From Lyophyllum atratum (Eukaryota; Basidiomycota; Agaricomycetes; Agaricales; Lyophyllaceae): 64,000 nucleotides of DNA. Made by a program: the position numbers and the translations under genes. Positions 1-12,265 of the stretch are shown piece by piece (position 1 is the first letter of the stretch; every line of letters starts with the position of its first letter). Where the stretch lies: contig JACGCN010000009.1 of the NCBI GenBank assembly GCA_014905825.1, positions 372,001 to 436,000 of the forward strand, written 5' to 3'. The notes beneath the pieces are model-generated. The model worked only from the letters and a program-made list of their open reading frames with translations. It was not told the origin of the DNA and searched no databases.

Positions 1-1
1 A

Positions 2-1551
2 GACATCAATGCCAAGGCAGCTCTCGCCTTCCCCCAACTCTACATCCGTGGCATCCGCGGTCTCGAATACACTCGTGCCAAATTCTGGCTGTACATGTCA
101 GATGGTTTATACCAGTCAGCGGTCATATTCTTTTTCCCTTATCTCGTGTGGACCCTGGGCTCGCCCGTGTCATGGAATGGAAGAGGCATTGATTCTCTTT
201 CGGATTTTGGAACTACGGTCGCTGTCTCGGCGATTTTCGCAGCTAATTCCTATGTGGGGCTTAACACGAACTAGTACGTGAAGTGTTCTCTTTTTGGAAG
301 CGAAGCTGACGCCTGTGTTTTCGTTGTAGTTGGACAGTGATAACGTGGATCGTGGTCTTTGGGTCGACGATTGTTATGATGCTGTGGATTGTTGTCTATT
401 CGTTCTTCCTGACAAGCGATTTCGTCGACGAGGTCATGATTCTGTTCGGCGGCGTCATTTTTTGGGCCACTGTCTTACTTTCTGCGGCCGTCGCGCTTGG
501 TATGTGGCTTTAAGCTCCGAAAAAGTCTTTTGTTAACAAAAGTGTAGCTCCAAGGTTCATCGTCAAGTTCTTTACTACGGTATACACACCTCTCGACAAG
601 GATATCGTGAGAGAGATGTGGGTGAATGGCGATCTCAAGGACCAGCTTGGCATCAACCACCGCAAGGCGAAGAAAACACCGAGAGGCAACCATCGTACCC
701 TGGAAGCTGCGCCTATGTTCCAAGGACAGCACAACCGGTCACTTTCCGAGTTTTCCAACGTCCACGACCAATATGAACCCACCATGACCTCCAGCCCCGG
801 TATGAACGACACAACGCGCCAGACATACTTGGATACTACTCCACCCATGAGCCAGGCGGCGGATCTTCCAATACCAGGCGCCCAATATGTTCATGTGAAA
901 AGTCGCATGGATCAGGAACCACATCTGTCTCCACAACCCGCGGGGAGCCGTTTCGACATCAACCCGTCGCCTCAGCCCTCCTACTATTCCGTCTCTGAAC
1001 TCCCTCCGCAATCACCGCTACCCTCCCCCAAGTATAAATACCCCTCTGGCGAAATAACCAGCACACCCCCAAGTCGGCGGACGAGTGTCGCCACTACCCG
1101 AGCGTCAGGGCGGGGACAACCTCATGTACCAATGCCTCGATCACCTTCGTCACCCCCTCCTCCCTCACGATCACCACATAACCTACAAGTCCCTGGATCC
1201 GCGCCACCACCTGGGGCTTTCGAGATGCAGATGCGCGTCCAAAGTCCGCCGAACGACCATGAGTCACAACTCAGCTACGGACATGGTCATGGCTACGAGC
1301 GGTCAGGAAGCTCGACAACGTCCTACAACACAGCTGTGGACGAGTTCTGGACCGCCGACAACGATTCTGGGAGCACTTATGATCATGGGCGAGCCGGGCA
1401 GCGGTCGGCGGGGCTTCCCCATGATGCACGTCACCATCAACCTCCAGTGGGCGTGCCTTCTGAGGATGATGATCGCATGACGATAGGAGGCGATGACAGG
1501 CGACATCAGCACACGCCTGCACCGTCTTGGGAGGGGCCAATTGTCATGTAG
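2..1551 (+). CDS. P4-type ATPase (phospholipid flippase), C-terminal part
   Basis: Only the 3' end of this gene is in the window. Joined exons 2-273, 330-499 and 548-1551 give 481 codons with no internal stop; both introns are GT-AG (56 and 48 nt). The first about 170 residues carry the last membrane helices typical of type IV P-type ATPases, with segments such as FFFPYLVWTLGSPVSWNG and FAANSYVGLNTNYW followed by further hydrophobic helices. A cytosolic tail of about 330 residues, rich in Pro, Ser and His, follows and ends at the TAG at 1549. Family members (Dnf/Drs2 type) move phospholipids from the outer to the inner leaflet at the plasma membrane or Golgi, with a Cdc50-type partner. The ATPase domain lies upstream of the window, so the exact subfamily is inferred from the tail helices alone. 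Confidence 0.85.
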
Positions 1552-2189
1552 CCTCGGCCGAGGCTTAGGCTTGCTGTCGCCAGTGTTTCCCTCGTGTTTT
1601 CGTATCGCTTCCGTCTCTCTCCGTCTCATTATTTTATTAGTGCATCTGTGTCTGGACCATTTACATTCTTCTCACTTATTTGTTTTTAGGCCTGCGCATT
1701 GTGACCTCTGGCTTAGCTATTATATCAGAATACCATGCATGATGTCTCGGAAATGAGTTGACAAGTTCAATGAACTCTTCTCCGTCCCCGCATGTTCGTC
1801 CAAGACGATCCCAAGCAGAGATGTCCGGCTATGCGTGGCCGAATCCCGGAGGATGAACTTGACCAAAAACTGCACTAGATTGGCCAAAAGAAGAAATTGG
1901 GACGAAACGCTCAACACAATATGTCTAGTCTTTGCTCTTCTCTGCCTGCCATGCTCGTCAGCAGCATCACCACGGATCTGATGTGAGCAGACGTCCAATG
2001 CGCGCCGGTTCTTGGAGTTGTGAAGGATCGTGGGGAGCGCTTGTATGAAAAGGTATCCATTTTAGAACGAGCCAAATATCGGGTAAATTCGGTTGGATAA
2101 GCTTGAGTCAGAAATAACAGGACAAGAGATTTCCTTATGCGCGGTTCTATACTTATAACAGCCTCTCTGCTTGTCATTCCACTGTCATC
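1552..2189. other. intergenic, flippase 3' flank and transcription-factor promoter
   Basis: About 640 bases between two genes on the same strand. I see no coding exon, RNA gene or repeat here. It should hold the flippase 3' UTR and the promoter of the Zn2Cys6 gene. Confidence 0.6.
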
Positions 2190-5100
2190 ATGCCTCCAAT
2201 CACCACTGCAGAAACGCAGGACCAGGCTTCCTCGTCGTCCTCGTCGATGCTCAAGGAGAGGAGGTTCAAGCTGAGCAGGTAGGTTGCCGCAGCTGTACAG
2301 GGTCTTGACGTCGCAGTAACCCCACATTTAACAGGGCGTGTGATCGCTGTCGGTGAGTGACGCATCTGAGTGGCTTAACTGCCGTTGAATAAGAGCGCTC
2401 ATTCACTACTCCTTGCAGGCGGAGACGGATCAAATGCGACGAAGGCCACCCATGCCAGGCCTGTCTCACCGCGAACTCAAACTGCACGTTTGAGGAGCCG
2501 GGTAAAAGGACGCATCCACATAAATCAAAGTGAGTACGCTTTAGACTCGGGCAAATGCTTTCTTGAGTCGGGATACCGATATCTGACACTTGCACTTGAC
2601 GTCATTTAGGCGGACCGCGACCCTGGAAGATCGTATGCACCATCTCGAGACCCTGATTCAAGCCATTCCGCCTGCGGTGTTTGCGGCGGGTGGTATATCT
2701 TCCCCAAGTTCCGGTGGACCGTCATCTACAGAATCAGCCATTAGCCCTATAGCGCCCTTCGTATACCCCTCACAATTCCCATCAGGCGTCCCTCCGCCGT
2801 CGTTACACGTCTTCCCGCTAACGAATCCATCCACGCACTTCACTCGCGATTCTTGTCCTTCTCAAGAAGAAACGCAAAATGGAATGGGGTCTCTCCTTGA
2901 CCCTCATAATACTATCACCCCGGACCAGCTTGCGGAGGAGACATCACACATGTCATTGACCGCATCTTACCTATACTTCGACGACGAGGGCTACACCCGA
3001 TGGCAGGGCGAAACATCAGGCCTCCCCGTTCTCGATCTACTTGTGGAACGCCATGCACCAGCTAGCAACCGCGAAAAGCCCATCCCGCAGTTCGACAACT
3101 CGCATGCGAGCGAGATTCCCCATGCATCGAACACAGAGTGGTTCCCCAATCGCACGCCACGGCGAACCGATGTTAACCCTCAAACGCTGTGGCGATTGAT
3201 GACGTCTTACATCGTCCCGGAACTCATGGACAGGTAGCTTGCTTCAATCTTGGTTCTTTAACTGCATAGCGAAGCTGACTTTGTAAAAGCCTTGTCCAGT
3301 GCTACCTTTCAACATCGTATTATATCCTTCCCTTTCTTCATGTCCCTACGTTTCTTTCGGTGAGTTCCTCCCTGCTGATTCCTTGCCGATCTGTTCACCG
3401 ATTGTGATAAACTTTAGGATTACGGAAATCCTGAAAAATGGGGTGAACCAGGATTCGCAGCCTTCATCGTCTCAATATGTTGTCTCGCCTCGCGGCATAT
3501 TGACGACCCTCGTGTCCGTGCCAACCCAAGCGACGGCATCACTGCAGGAACCCACTGGTTTGAGCTGCTCGGACGTCTCCGGACTCTCCCTATCGCTGAC
3601 CGACCTACTTTATACAATATACAAGCCAACCTGATCGCAGCTGTCTATGCTGTCGGTCTTGGGAAAATCTCCAAGGCCGCAGCGCTCCTCGCAGAGGCCG
3701 TCACCATGTGCATTGACGCCGGACTCCATCGGTGTGCCGATTCATACGACCTCTTCGATCCCATCGAGGATGAAGTAAGGAAACGCACGTTTTGGTGCGT
3801 TTACATTTGGGACAAGCAGCTCGGCGCACATTTCGGCCGGCCCCCCTTGATACGGCTGAGGGACTGCGACGTGTCGGAGCCAGCTCCAGTGGACGATGAG
3901 TTCATTACTCGCGACGGCGTCGGAGCCCCCCCTCCAGGGACTGAATGCAGGCTCAGCGCGTTTATCTGCTCCCTGCGGATTATGGTTGTCCTGGAATCGG
4001 TGCTTGATGTGCCACCAGCGCGGACTTCGAGCGACTCTTCGTCGTTCCTGCTGCGTGCGACGCATGTCCTTTCCGGGTCAAGGAGGTTTAGAGAAATGCG
4101 TGAAGAGGAAGCGTTGCTGGATGAGATCCATCGGACTATCCCTCCATATTGGGCACATTCTGCGGAGACGCTGACGAGTGAGGATACAATCAGGCTCACT
4201 CAGGCCGAGCGGCTGCATTGTGCGGAACACTTTGTGCGGCTGCTGATATACAGGCATAGGTTCTCGGAGCTTATGGCTGAGAGAACGAGCGGGGGATCAG
4301 ATGAACCGCCTGGTGAGCAGGAGAAGACGGCCTTGGTGGCTGCTCAAAACTCGGCGCTTCAAATCATCACAACTCATCTCCACATCGCGAAGAAGGGGCT
4401 CATGACATATTGTACGTTTTCGCGTTCTGAACGCAGGGGCCGGACTGATTATCTGCCCTTGACATGTAGATGGCGTACACGTGATCCATCAATTAACACA
4501 AGCCGGAAGAACACTCGTTGCTATCCTGTTGAGCTGCAAGACCGAAGAACTACAGCACCTGATCCCTCCAGGACTCGATGCTCTTCGTTCCTGTGTGGGT
4601 TTACTGCGTAGGTTCAGTGGTCGTTATGTCTGTGGCCTCCGGTCAGGGGACCTCATGGAAGAATTCTGCCGATGTAAATATCCTCCTTCACAACAGTATA
4701 CCGATCCATGCAACTGACCTTAACGCCACTTGCGTTTTCTCCCAGTAACCCAAATTCCACTGGAAACGACGCGGCGAGAGACGGCAGCGAGTAGTAGTCG
4801 ACCGCCATGGATACGGCCCGTTCGGAAGAAGGCCCCTTCTGCACCACGCTCGACTAACAGCACCGATTCGCCCCCGCAGCACAGCAGCCCCGAAAGCTTT
4901 TCGCCATCCGAATTCTTTGCAGAAACGCCCAAAAGCAGCCATCTCTTTTCATCAGTTCCTTCTTCGATGACTCCGAGCACATCACCCTCCGGGGGGCAAA
5001 TCACCAATTCCCCACCACAGCCATTTTCTCCTGCCAATCAGCCCCAGGCGCCGTTTATGGACACGTCCGGGATGGGTATGGACATGATAAGGGAAGATCC

Positions 5101-5311
5101 TCAAATGTACATGTCACCGGCGGACATGATGGCGCTTTTTGATGATGGGGTTGATGTACAGCAGCTGTTCTCGAACGGGTTCGGCATGCCCCAGGCTCAG
5201 CAGCAACGATCCGCTCACCTGCAGGGCAGCCCAATGGCTTCGGGTGGCGATGTCGACGAATTCGATACTCGTGGGTTTCTGAAGCGTAATGGACTGGTAA
5301 CCTCCCCATAG
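2190..5311 (+). CDS. Zn2Cys6 fungal-specific transcription factor
   Basis: Eight exons (2190-2278, 2335-2352, 2419-2529, 2610-3233, 3290-3359, 3418-4411, 4470-4673, 4746-5311) give an 891-residue protein in one frame. Residues about 30-57 form a binuclear zinc cluster with spacing C-x2-C-x6-C-x5-C-x2-C-x6-C (core [17 protein letters not shown]), followed by a short dimerisation-like helix ([13 protein letters not shown]). The middle region has the fungal-specific transcription factor domain: [11 protein letters not shown], then the long exon with [15 protein letters not shown] and [16 protein letters not shown]. The C-terminal 190 residues are Ser/Pro/Gln-rich and look like a disordered activation region. 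An 18-nt second exon lies inside the zinc cluster. The ATG at 2190 is chosen because it opens the exon that splices in frame into the cluster. The protein should bind CGG-type sites in the nucleus; target genes cannot be told from the sequence. Confidence 0.92.
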
Positions 5312-6101
5312 CGACCGTATGTGTTTCTTGCCTCGCTCTCATATGATCCATAGACAATTATCGCTTATCTATCTTGTATCTATCGGGCTTTCTCATAATT
5401 ACCTCGAGGTCTCAATTGTATGCTGTAGTATCCGGTCTCCCTTGGTAATCATTGTATCAACCGTTGGCGCAGGGCAACCATGAGACGCAGTCGTGATGCT
5501 GGGTAGACCGGCCCAATTGTTCAGTGAGCAGGTGGTCCCATCGTCGCATAGCGCGTTGACCAGTCGCGCGGGTGGCGGGACCTCGTGATGGAAGCTTACC
5601 TAAGGTAATGGATCTGAGATCGATCGTGATTCCAAATTCAACCTTTCGTTTGTTCGTTCGCTTGAATTCGGTCGTTCCTTTCAAGTTGCTGAAATGAAGT
5701 CCCCCTCTTTCATTCCCTCTTTAGTCGCGTTCTCTCCTGGTTGCACCGTCGGAAAAGGTGCGTAGAAGCCGCCAGCATGGCCTGATTCCACGGTCTGATT
5801 TTTTCGCAGGCTGGGAAGATTGTTTTCGCAAGCAGCGAGCTTCTGGGCCGAGTCATTTTATGTCTTGTGGATGCTGACAATAACACCGAATCCTCCTAAA
5901 CAATAGAGACAATGCTTGCTCCCGATATGATCTGTGATGGGGAGTCCAAGACGATCAATCCCTAGCTATGACTCTTTTGTTCCTGCACTCCAGGTGATCT
6001 CATGGGACAAAGCAAAAGCAGACGTAGCTCCTTAAAAACACGCTGACCGTCGGCTTCTCATCCCTCCCTTTCGCACTCCCGCATCCCGCTGACGGTCCAC
6101 C
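5312..6101. other. intergenic region
   Basis: About 790 bases between the transcription factor and an F-box gene. I see no supportable gene or repeat. A stretch just before 6102 probably contains the F-box promoter and 5' UTR. Confidence 0.5.
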
Positions 6102-8013
6102 ATGGCCTACCTCCCCTTCAATATTCGCTGTACCTCTCCGATCCAAAGGCTGCCTGTCGAGATTTTGTCATATATTTTTACCCTGGGGACTCACGGCTTG
6201 GACGAAGACGAGGACACCTCTTGTCCCTCTTTCGACGCCGAAACGATCAAGACACCCCTCATCCTCTCACAAGTCGATCATCATTGGCGGAACATCGCAC
6301 GCAATACACCGTCTTTGTGGACCAGTATCTGCGTTACCGCCGAATTGATCAACGCCAGCGACGGGCTCGAACCCCAACGAAAGCAATCTCATCTGGATGC
6401 CAGCCATCTCACAACCTACCTCTCCCTCTCCCGAAATTACCCGCTTGATATTCTCATAGATGCTCGAGACCAGGATTGGGATTTTTCGGAGCCCGAGTGC
6501 GTTTGATCTTTTTCCGTTTTCAACACTTCTCTCGGGCTGATTTTTTATTAGGATTCCCTCCGAATACGAATGCGATACCTATACTCCTCCGTTCTCTTCC
6601 TCTCACATGAAGGCAGCGATCTCCCTCCTCCTTCCCCACCTCTCGCGATGGCGGTCCCTCAGCATCCTCACTGACTCCTGGGCCCCCTTATATGTCGCCA
6701 TGCAACTAATGCAACCTGCCATCACCACTATCGGCGCACCCCGTCTTGAGTCCCTGACCTTGATGCGGTGTAACGATTTTGTGAGCTATTCGCACACATT
6801 CCAGCCGCACGATATGAAAGACCCAGCTTTCCTCTACCTGAGCGAAGACTCGACGCATCCTCAGAACATCCTCCCTCGCCTTCAACACCTCACGCTCCGC
6901 GGGGTCCACGTCGATTGGGCTTCCCTCTCCACCATCCTTTCCCACTCTCGTGCGGGTCTCAACACCCTCGAACTCTCTTCACATTGCGTGGACGTCCGTC
7001 CCACCCTCCCTGAATTCCACCATCTCCTTTCAACGTGCCCACGTCTGACGAAACTCGTCGTCAATGGATCTGGTCCTGGGATTCCAGACGACGTTGACCA
7101 AGGGGGCACCATCATCAAAGAATGTTTTCAGCCAGCCTCACTCCCTTGCCTCCGCAACCTTACCCTCGGATACCGATCTGTATTCGAAGGTCAAACCGTC
7201 CTCGAGCTGCTCGACGCTCCAAACGCCAAAGTACTAACATTGGAGGACGCGACCCACCCCGGTGAACTCGAGGATGTCAACGCCGGCAGCTTGCTTACAT
7301 ACATTGGCACCGGCGAGTTCCCCACACGGGACAACAATGATATCCTCTTCATGTACACCACCTCCGACGGGCAACACTATCAACTCCCTATCGAGAAAGA
7401 CCAAGCGACAGCGCCGAGTCTACCACAAGTTGGTAGCACGCAAGCAATCGCAGAGGAGCCAACTACGGCCATGTTCCCATTGCTGGAACACGTCACACTT
7501 CGAGGGGTCAAGTCATGCCCACGTCCACTTCACACCTTCTTTGGTGCTCTACCGAACCTCCGCAATCTAGAGCTCAGTGCGATGTCGATGCAAGCCGTTC
7601 GAGCTTTGCTTCCTCCACGTGCTCCGGCCGATCCCTCCGTGTATGCGACGACCCCATGCCCTTGCCCCGGGCTACAATCGTTGTGTATTCGTTGGTCCGA
7701 GCATAGAGAGACCCGGGACCTCGTCTTCCTCGTGGGTGCTCTGGCCACCGAGCGGCTGAACAAAGGTGGATGTGGCCTGAAGGAAGTCGAGATCCATGTG
7801 GACAATACGAGGGGATGTGTCACCGAGGATATGGTTCGGGTCTCCAATGTAGGGACCATGGTGAAGGTTATTAGGGAGGTGTTGCAGGTCGACGACGAGG
7901 AGGATGATATGGAATGGGATTTAGAGAGTGACTTTGACTCATACGAGGCTGGCGGTGTCCTCAACGACCCGCCCATCGATACTCGTTACGCTCGGACAGC
8001 ACTTGCTCACTGA
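6102..8013 (+). CDS. F-box/LRR-like protein (family 1)
   Basis: Two exons, 6102-6496 and 6552-8013, joined by a 55-nt GT-AG intron, give 618 residues. Residues about 10-65 form an F-box: IQRLPVEILSYIFTLG, then SQVDHHWRNIARNTPSLW. The rest holds leucine-rich repeats such as LPRLQHLTLRGVHVDW and FPLLEHVTLRGVKSC, a layout common in expanded Agaricomycete F-box families. F-box proteins usually recruit substrates to SCF ubiquitin ligases through Skp1; the substrate is unknown. The tail (about 20 residues after DDEEDDMEWD) is acidic. The first 207 bases after 6118 have a near-identical but truncated duplicate at 9512-9718. The start ATG sits in a good context (CACCATGG). Confidence 0.9.
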
Positions 8014-8796
8014 GTTTTTCCATTATTATTATTACTTTCGTTCTTCGCCGTGGGGCTGCCGAACTCTTGACCTGTACTTGTAGCTAGAGAAGGAAAACAA
8101 TTTGGCTATGTAGATTGTATTTTAGAGGAATCAAAATGTACGCTTTTTCTTGATGTGAAGTGGTGGTCTCCAGCTGCAAGTACCGTCTCAGCAACGCCAA
8201 GTTCGACCATGTACTGATTGCACTAGATGCTAGCATGGAGACGAGTATTGCATTGTAACATACAACCACAGTTCACAATGTATAGATCTGAGTCCCATCT
8301 CATGACAGCGCACTCGTGTATCGAACTGACAGGATAGCATTTGCTGCCACCACGCCTTTTCCTCGCGCCCTGCGCAAACCGTTCGAAGAACAGATGCCCG
8401 ACCGTCGCCAAAAGCGGGCCTGAGCACTAGATAGCCTTCTTCCTTTCCTACCTGAAACCCGCAGACAGCGCTGTCTGCAAAACTCGATCCCGCTCCCAGC
8501 GATGAAGAAGTAACCTGATGTTTTGCAACCCCTGAAGTCGCGCCAGTTTACATGGCCAGGTCCATTAATATGTCTCTGACTCCGTGGAGCAACGACCTTC
8601 ATGTTCGACGTACGATGGTGCCTTTAATTCGAAGAACTGGAGGGCGTTTTCGGGCCGCAGGACGGTGTTACATGCCTGCCGCACTGACAATAGCTGCAAA
8701 GACGCGGGAGGTGACGTAGAGGGAACGCGATTGGGAAGATTTCGAGTTTGCTATATTGTGTAATTAAAGGATATGCTCATAGTAGGTATACTTGAG
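8014..8796. other. intergenic region
   Basis: About 780 bases. Short open frames on the minus strand (8223-8602) have no recognisable domain and no clear splice structure, so no gene is called. Confidence 0.45.
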
Positions 8797-9360
8797 TCAA
8801 TCATGATACATGCGTTCGGCGGAGAAACAATATGGTCCGTCCCCTCCGCAAATCTGAACCACGCTGGTGCCTAACCGAGCCATGTTTGAAATTGAAAGTC
8901 GGACTCCTTGACACCTGAAGATTACAGTACACGAGCTTTCCATCATCTTCAGAGCGTCATCGTGGTCAGAGCACATACCTTCAGCCAAAAGGAGCTCTCG
9001 AGCCAAATCATCCACCTCATTTGGGGTGAATTGCGGTATTTCCGAGTCAGGCATGCCTACACGACCTCTGAAGCGTGCGCGATGGGTGATGATCATACAA
9101 AAGATGTTCTTCATATCCTCTCCAACCATGGAGAGTGCGGCACGATGACGCTTGATTCGGTCATTGACGCGCAGCACAGGGCTGAGATTGGCACGGGCTG
9201 GATCCAGCTCTTGTACTCCTTGGATGCGGGCGGCCCATTCCTCGGCGGTCTTGTGGCTAATAACATAACCACCAATGCGCCAGTCGCGAAGTGCACCCCA
9301 AGGGATTCTGCGAGATCGCTCCCCGCATGGTGCCAAAGTTGAGTAAGAAGGCGTAGTCAT
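8797..9360 (-). CDS. hypothetical protein, 187 residues
   Basis: An uninterrupted minus-strand frame of 187 codons begins with ATG at 9360. I do not recognise a family. The sequence looks protein-like rather than random: mixed composition, an Arg-rich N-terminal third (GERSRRIPWGALRDWRIGG), a central segment with helix character (VDDLARELLLAEGMCSDHDD), and no low complexity. There is no signal peptide and no membrane helix. It lies between two F-box loci and is transcribed away from the second. It could also be one exon of a longer gene or a degenerate copy. Confidence 0.45.
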   Translation of the reverse strand: MTTPSYSTLAPCGERSRRIPWGALRDWRIGGYVISHKTAEEWAARIQGVQELDPARANLSPVLRVNDRIKRHRAALSMVGEDMKNIFCMIITHRARFRGRVGMPDSEIPQFTPNEVDDLARELLLAEGMCSDHDDALKMMESSCTVIFRCQGVRLSISNMARLGTSVVQICGGDGPYCFSAERMYHD

Positions 9361-9511
9361 GTGTGATCGCGGTGAGGTGTGTCGAAAGAGCGAGCTGTGA
9401 GGTGCTGGGGTGGCGAATGAGGAACTTCTGAGAAATTTGGAGAGGATGTTGTCGCGTTAAATGGCGAACCAAGAATTCCGAAAAGGAAACTCGCTGTCAA
9501 GTTGTTGTCAG

Positions 9512-9718
9512 TCAATATTCGCTGTACCTCTACGATCCAAAGGCTGCCCGTCGAGCTTTTGTCATATATTTTTACCCTGGGAACTCACGGCTTGGACGAA
9601 GACGAGGACGCCTCTTGTCCCTCTTTCGACGCCGAAACGATCAAGGCGCTCCTCATTCTCTCACAAGTCAATCATCATTGGCGGAACATCGCACGCAATA
9701 CACCGTCTTTGTGGACCA
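9512..9718 (+). pseudogene. truncated duplicate of F-box exon 1
   Basis: These 207 bases match 6118-6324, inside the first exon of the F-box gene at 6102-8013, without gaps and with about a dozen substitutions by eye. The reading frame is kept (TIQRLPVELLSYIFTLG, NHHWRNIARNTPSLW). The copy lacks the start codon region and stops abruptly, with unrelated sequence on both sides. It lies about 100 bases upstream of another F-box gene. With no ATG and no downstream family-1 exon it is best read as a fragment left by a partial duplication. Confidence 0.85.
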
Positions 9719-9815
9719 ATACCAGTGAGCACATAATACCCTGCTTCTACCTCCACTCGCACTCACCAAAACTGGTGCCGAAGGTGGTTCTTGCTAGTAT
9801 ATATATCCGTCTAGT

Positions 9816-11442
9816 ATGGACACATCTCGGGCGAATTCAACGGCTTCGCACACAATCCACCCATGTCTTGAGATCCCTGAAATCTTCAACCTCATATGCG
9901 AGGCTATCGTCCAGGCGGCGTGCGCTACCCAAAGCCCCCAGTGCTCTAATGACTCATACCACGCTCCGCCTGTTACCGATGCCACATGTCGCAGGGACTT
10001 TGCATCGCTCGCCCGAACCTGCCGCGCCTTACACGAACCTGCCACTGACTATCTTTGGTCAGAGCTTGACACCTTTGCGCCTTTGGTTAAATGTATGCCG
10101 AGAGATTTGTGGAAGGAGGAAAGAAGCACAACAGGCCCATTTTTGGTCCGTCCTCATCAACTTAGGATCTCGTTCATGTTTTCTGACGAACGCCTGCTAT
10201 TCGAATCAGGTTTTTTCTAGGGCCATCGTTCCTTCTGATTTCCGCCGTTTCATGGAAAAATCCCGACGAGTTAAGAAACTTTTCTTACACGAGGGTCCGA
10301 TGTACTACGTAGGAACGCAGCATAACATAACGTCCACCCCGGACGATATCTACGAAGCTCTGAGCGCAGCAACTGGTTCTTTCGCCTTATTACCCAATTT
10401 GACTTCCCTTGCACTGTCGCAGCCGACCTCTCCAGCCATTTATGATTTCCTTGGGCCCAGCATCATCGACTTCCGTCTATTCATTCATCTCCGAGGCGCG
10501 CATGTCAGCGATCTCCATTATTCCTTCATAGCATCCCTTCCTAGGCGTTACCCAAGACTTCGCTTACTCTCAGTTCTGGATGCCCCAACCCCACTGATCT
10601 CGGACGCTCTTTGTGGCTTACCAGAACTCCATATGCTCCACATTCCGCGTCTCTCTCTGGAACCTCACGCTATCATGCATATCATGCATCTTGCACATTT
10701 GCATAGCCTCTCGTTCAAATCCTCCGACCGCATTACCTTACCAGGTTCCGTGCCAATGTACCCAGCATTTCCAGCGCTTCAGGAATTAAGGTATGAAAGC
10801 GAGGATCCGGCAGATGCCATCCAGTTACTTCGTTCTGCATCTTTCTGCCCTCTGGTAAATATCCAGATCACCAGTTATGGCGGAATCCGGGAATCGTGGC
10901 ATCTCCTTTTCCAAACTTTCAGCTCCCACATATCACATTTGTCGTTGACGGACATCCACCTGGCGAGTGATCATCATGACGATGTGCTATCGACGTCGGA
11001 ATTTATCCACGTCGCGGACATCCGACCACTTTTTGTTTTCTCAAACCTTTCCAAGCTGTATCTCGACTTTTTCAGCCTCTATATTGACGACGATGACTTA
11101 GATCAACTAGCCAGGGCCTTTCCCCGGATGAAGGTATTGCACCTGATTAGCGCAATGACCGCCGGCGATGGTCTCGTCACCCATTCTGGGCTTGCTGCCA
11201 TAGCACGACGTTGTCCGGAGATTACTCGGCTTTCCATCAGAGCTGATTTATCCAAACGCATTGACGATGAGCTTGCGGCGCCAGTGGTTCCTAATAGCAG
11301 CCTCGCTTATCTATACCTACAGTACCCACCTTCTGCTAGTGTCCACGCGACGATAGCGGCCATCTCGGAACTCTTCCCCCGCCTCAACGAGATGAGGCAT
11401 GTGCCTGGCTTCTTGACCGCTAAATATCGTCCGTTGCGTTGA
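9816..11442 (+). CDS. F-box/LRR-like protein (family 2)
   Basis: Exons 9816-10145 and 10210-11442, joined by a 64-nt GT-AG intron, give 520 residues. The N-terminus is an F-box-like segment (HPCLEIPEIFNLICEAIVQ, then FASLARTCRALHEPATDYLW), followed by VKCMPRDLW and leucine-rich repeats (LLPNLTSLALSQ, FSNLSKLYLDFFSLY). The gene at 33844-35481 has the same layout and the same intron position. The join L-VFSRAIVPSDF matches L-EFSRAIIPSDI there, which supports the splice model. It probably acts as an SCF substrate adaptor, inferred from the family only. No stop or frameshift is seen. Confidence 0.88.
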
Positions 11443-12265
11443 AGAAGTCATGGCGCAGGATTGCTACAGTCATCGCGCATCAAGAGGTCCAAGCATCAGG
11501 GATGGCTGAAGCATATTTAATCCAGGGTCTCATGCGGGGACGATGGTGAAGACCACCAGATGGTGATCTTGATGGCGCTGTATAGACGATGATTCCGACA
11601 GCGGTTTCGACCCCATAGTACTTAAGCGGAAGGCTGGCGATTACCGTGACGCGACTCGGTCTTCGACATTATTATGATCGAGTGGAACAGTGTCGTGTTA
11701 TGCTTGCGCGTTTCGCCACCCAGTCTACATGTACTATGGATTCGTATTTTGTCACAGCTGCGCCTTTCAGAGAGAATTTTAACATGGTGTCGTCCCCTTG
11801 CAGAGGACTTACTGAAATTGGGATGGGAGAGATGCTGATGTAGAAGTGTTTGGGTCTCGTTCGCAACTCATCGGTGCGTCAAGACTTCTTATGATTGGTG
11901 AAGCCAGTCGTAAGGTAAGTGACACTATTACCCATTACCCTGGCATGCCGTGCTGTCGTATGCCCAGGTCGGGATGCCATTGCTGCTGCCCGCGGGCAAG
12001 CAAACGCGCTGGTAGTGGTTATATACGTGCGATTGAATTCTGTTTAGCAAAGACAGGTGCGCTCTCTTTTCCTTCCTTTTTAAGCGGCTGGTCGTATGTC
12101 GTACGATTGGGACATCGGGCACCCGGCCATGTACGACTGCTAGCGTTCGGACAGTAGCAAATCCATGAAGAGATGACGCGATCCAAAAATTCATAACACG
12201 TAGCACCTCTCGAAGACCTGGTCGTAACAGTACTGCACATTCTATCGCCAAATTGTACAAGGGTC
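11443..12265. other. intergenic region
   Basis: About 820 bases between the 3' ends of two convergent genes. Short open frames at 11646-11843 and 11846-12157 have no domain or splice support. Nothing is called. Confidence 0.45.

Noticed and set aside
9502..11442. One continuous plus-strand frame that would fuse the F-box fragment to the LRR part of the next gene
   Set aside because: It has no ATG (it would start at TTG). It reads the first exon of the real gene out of frame and goes through its intron. The spliced model matches the paralogue at 33844-35481.
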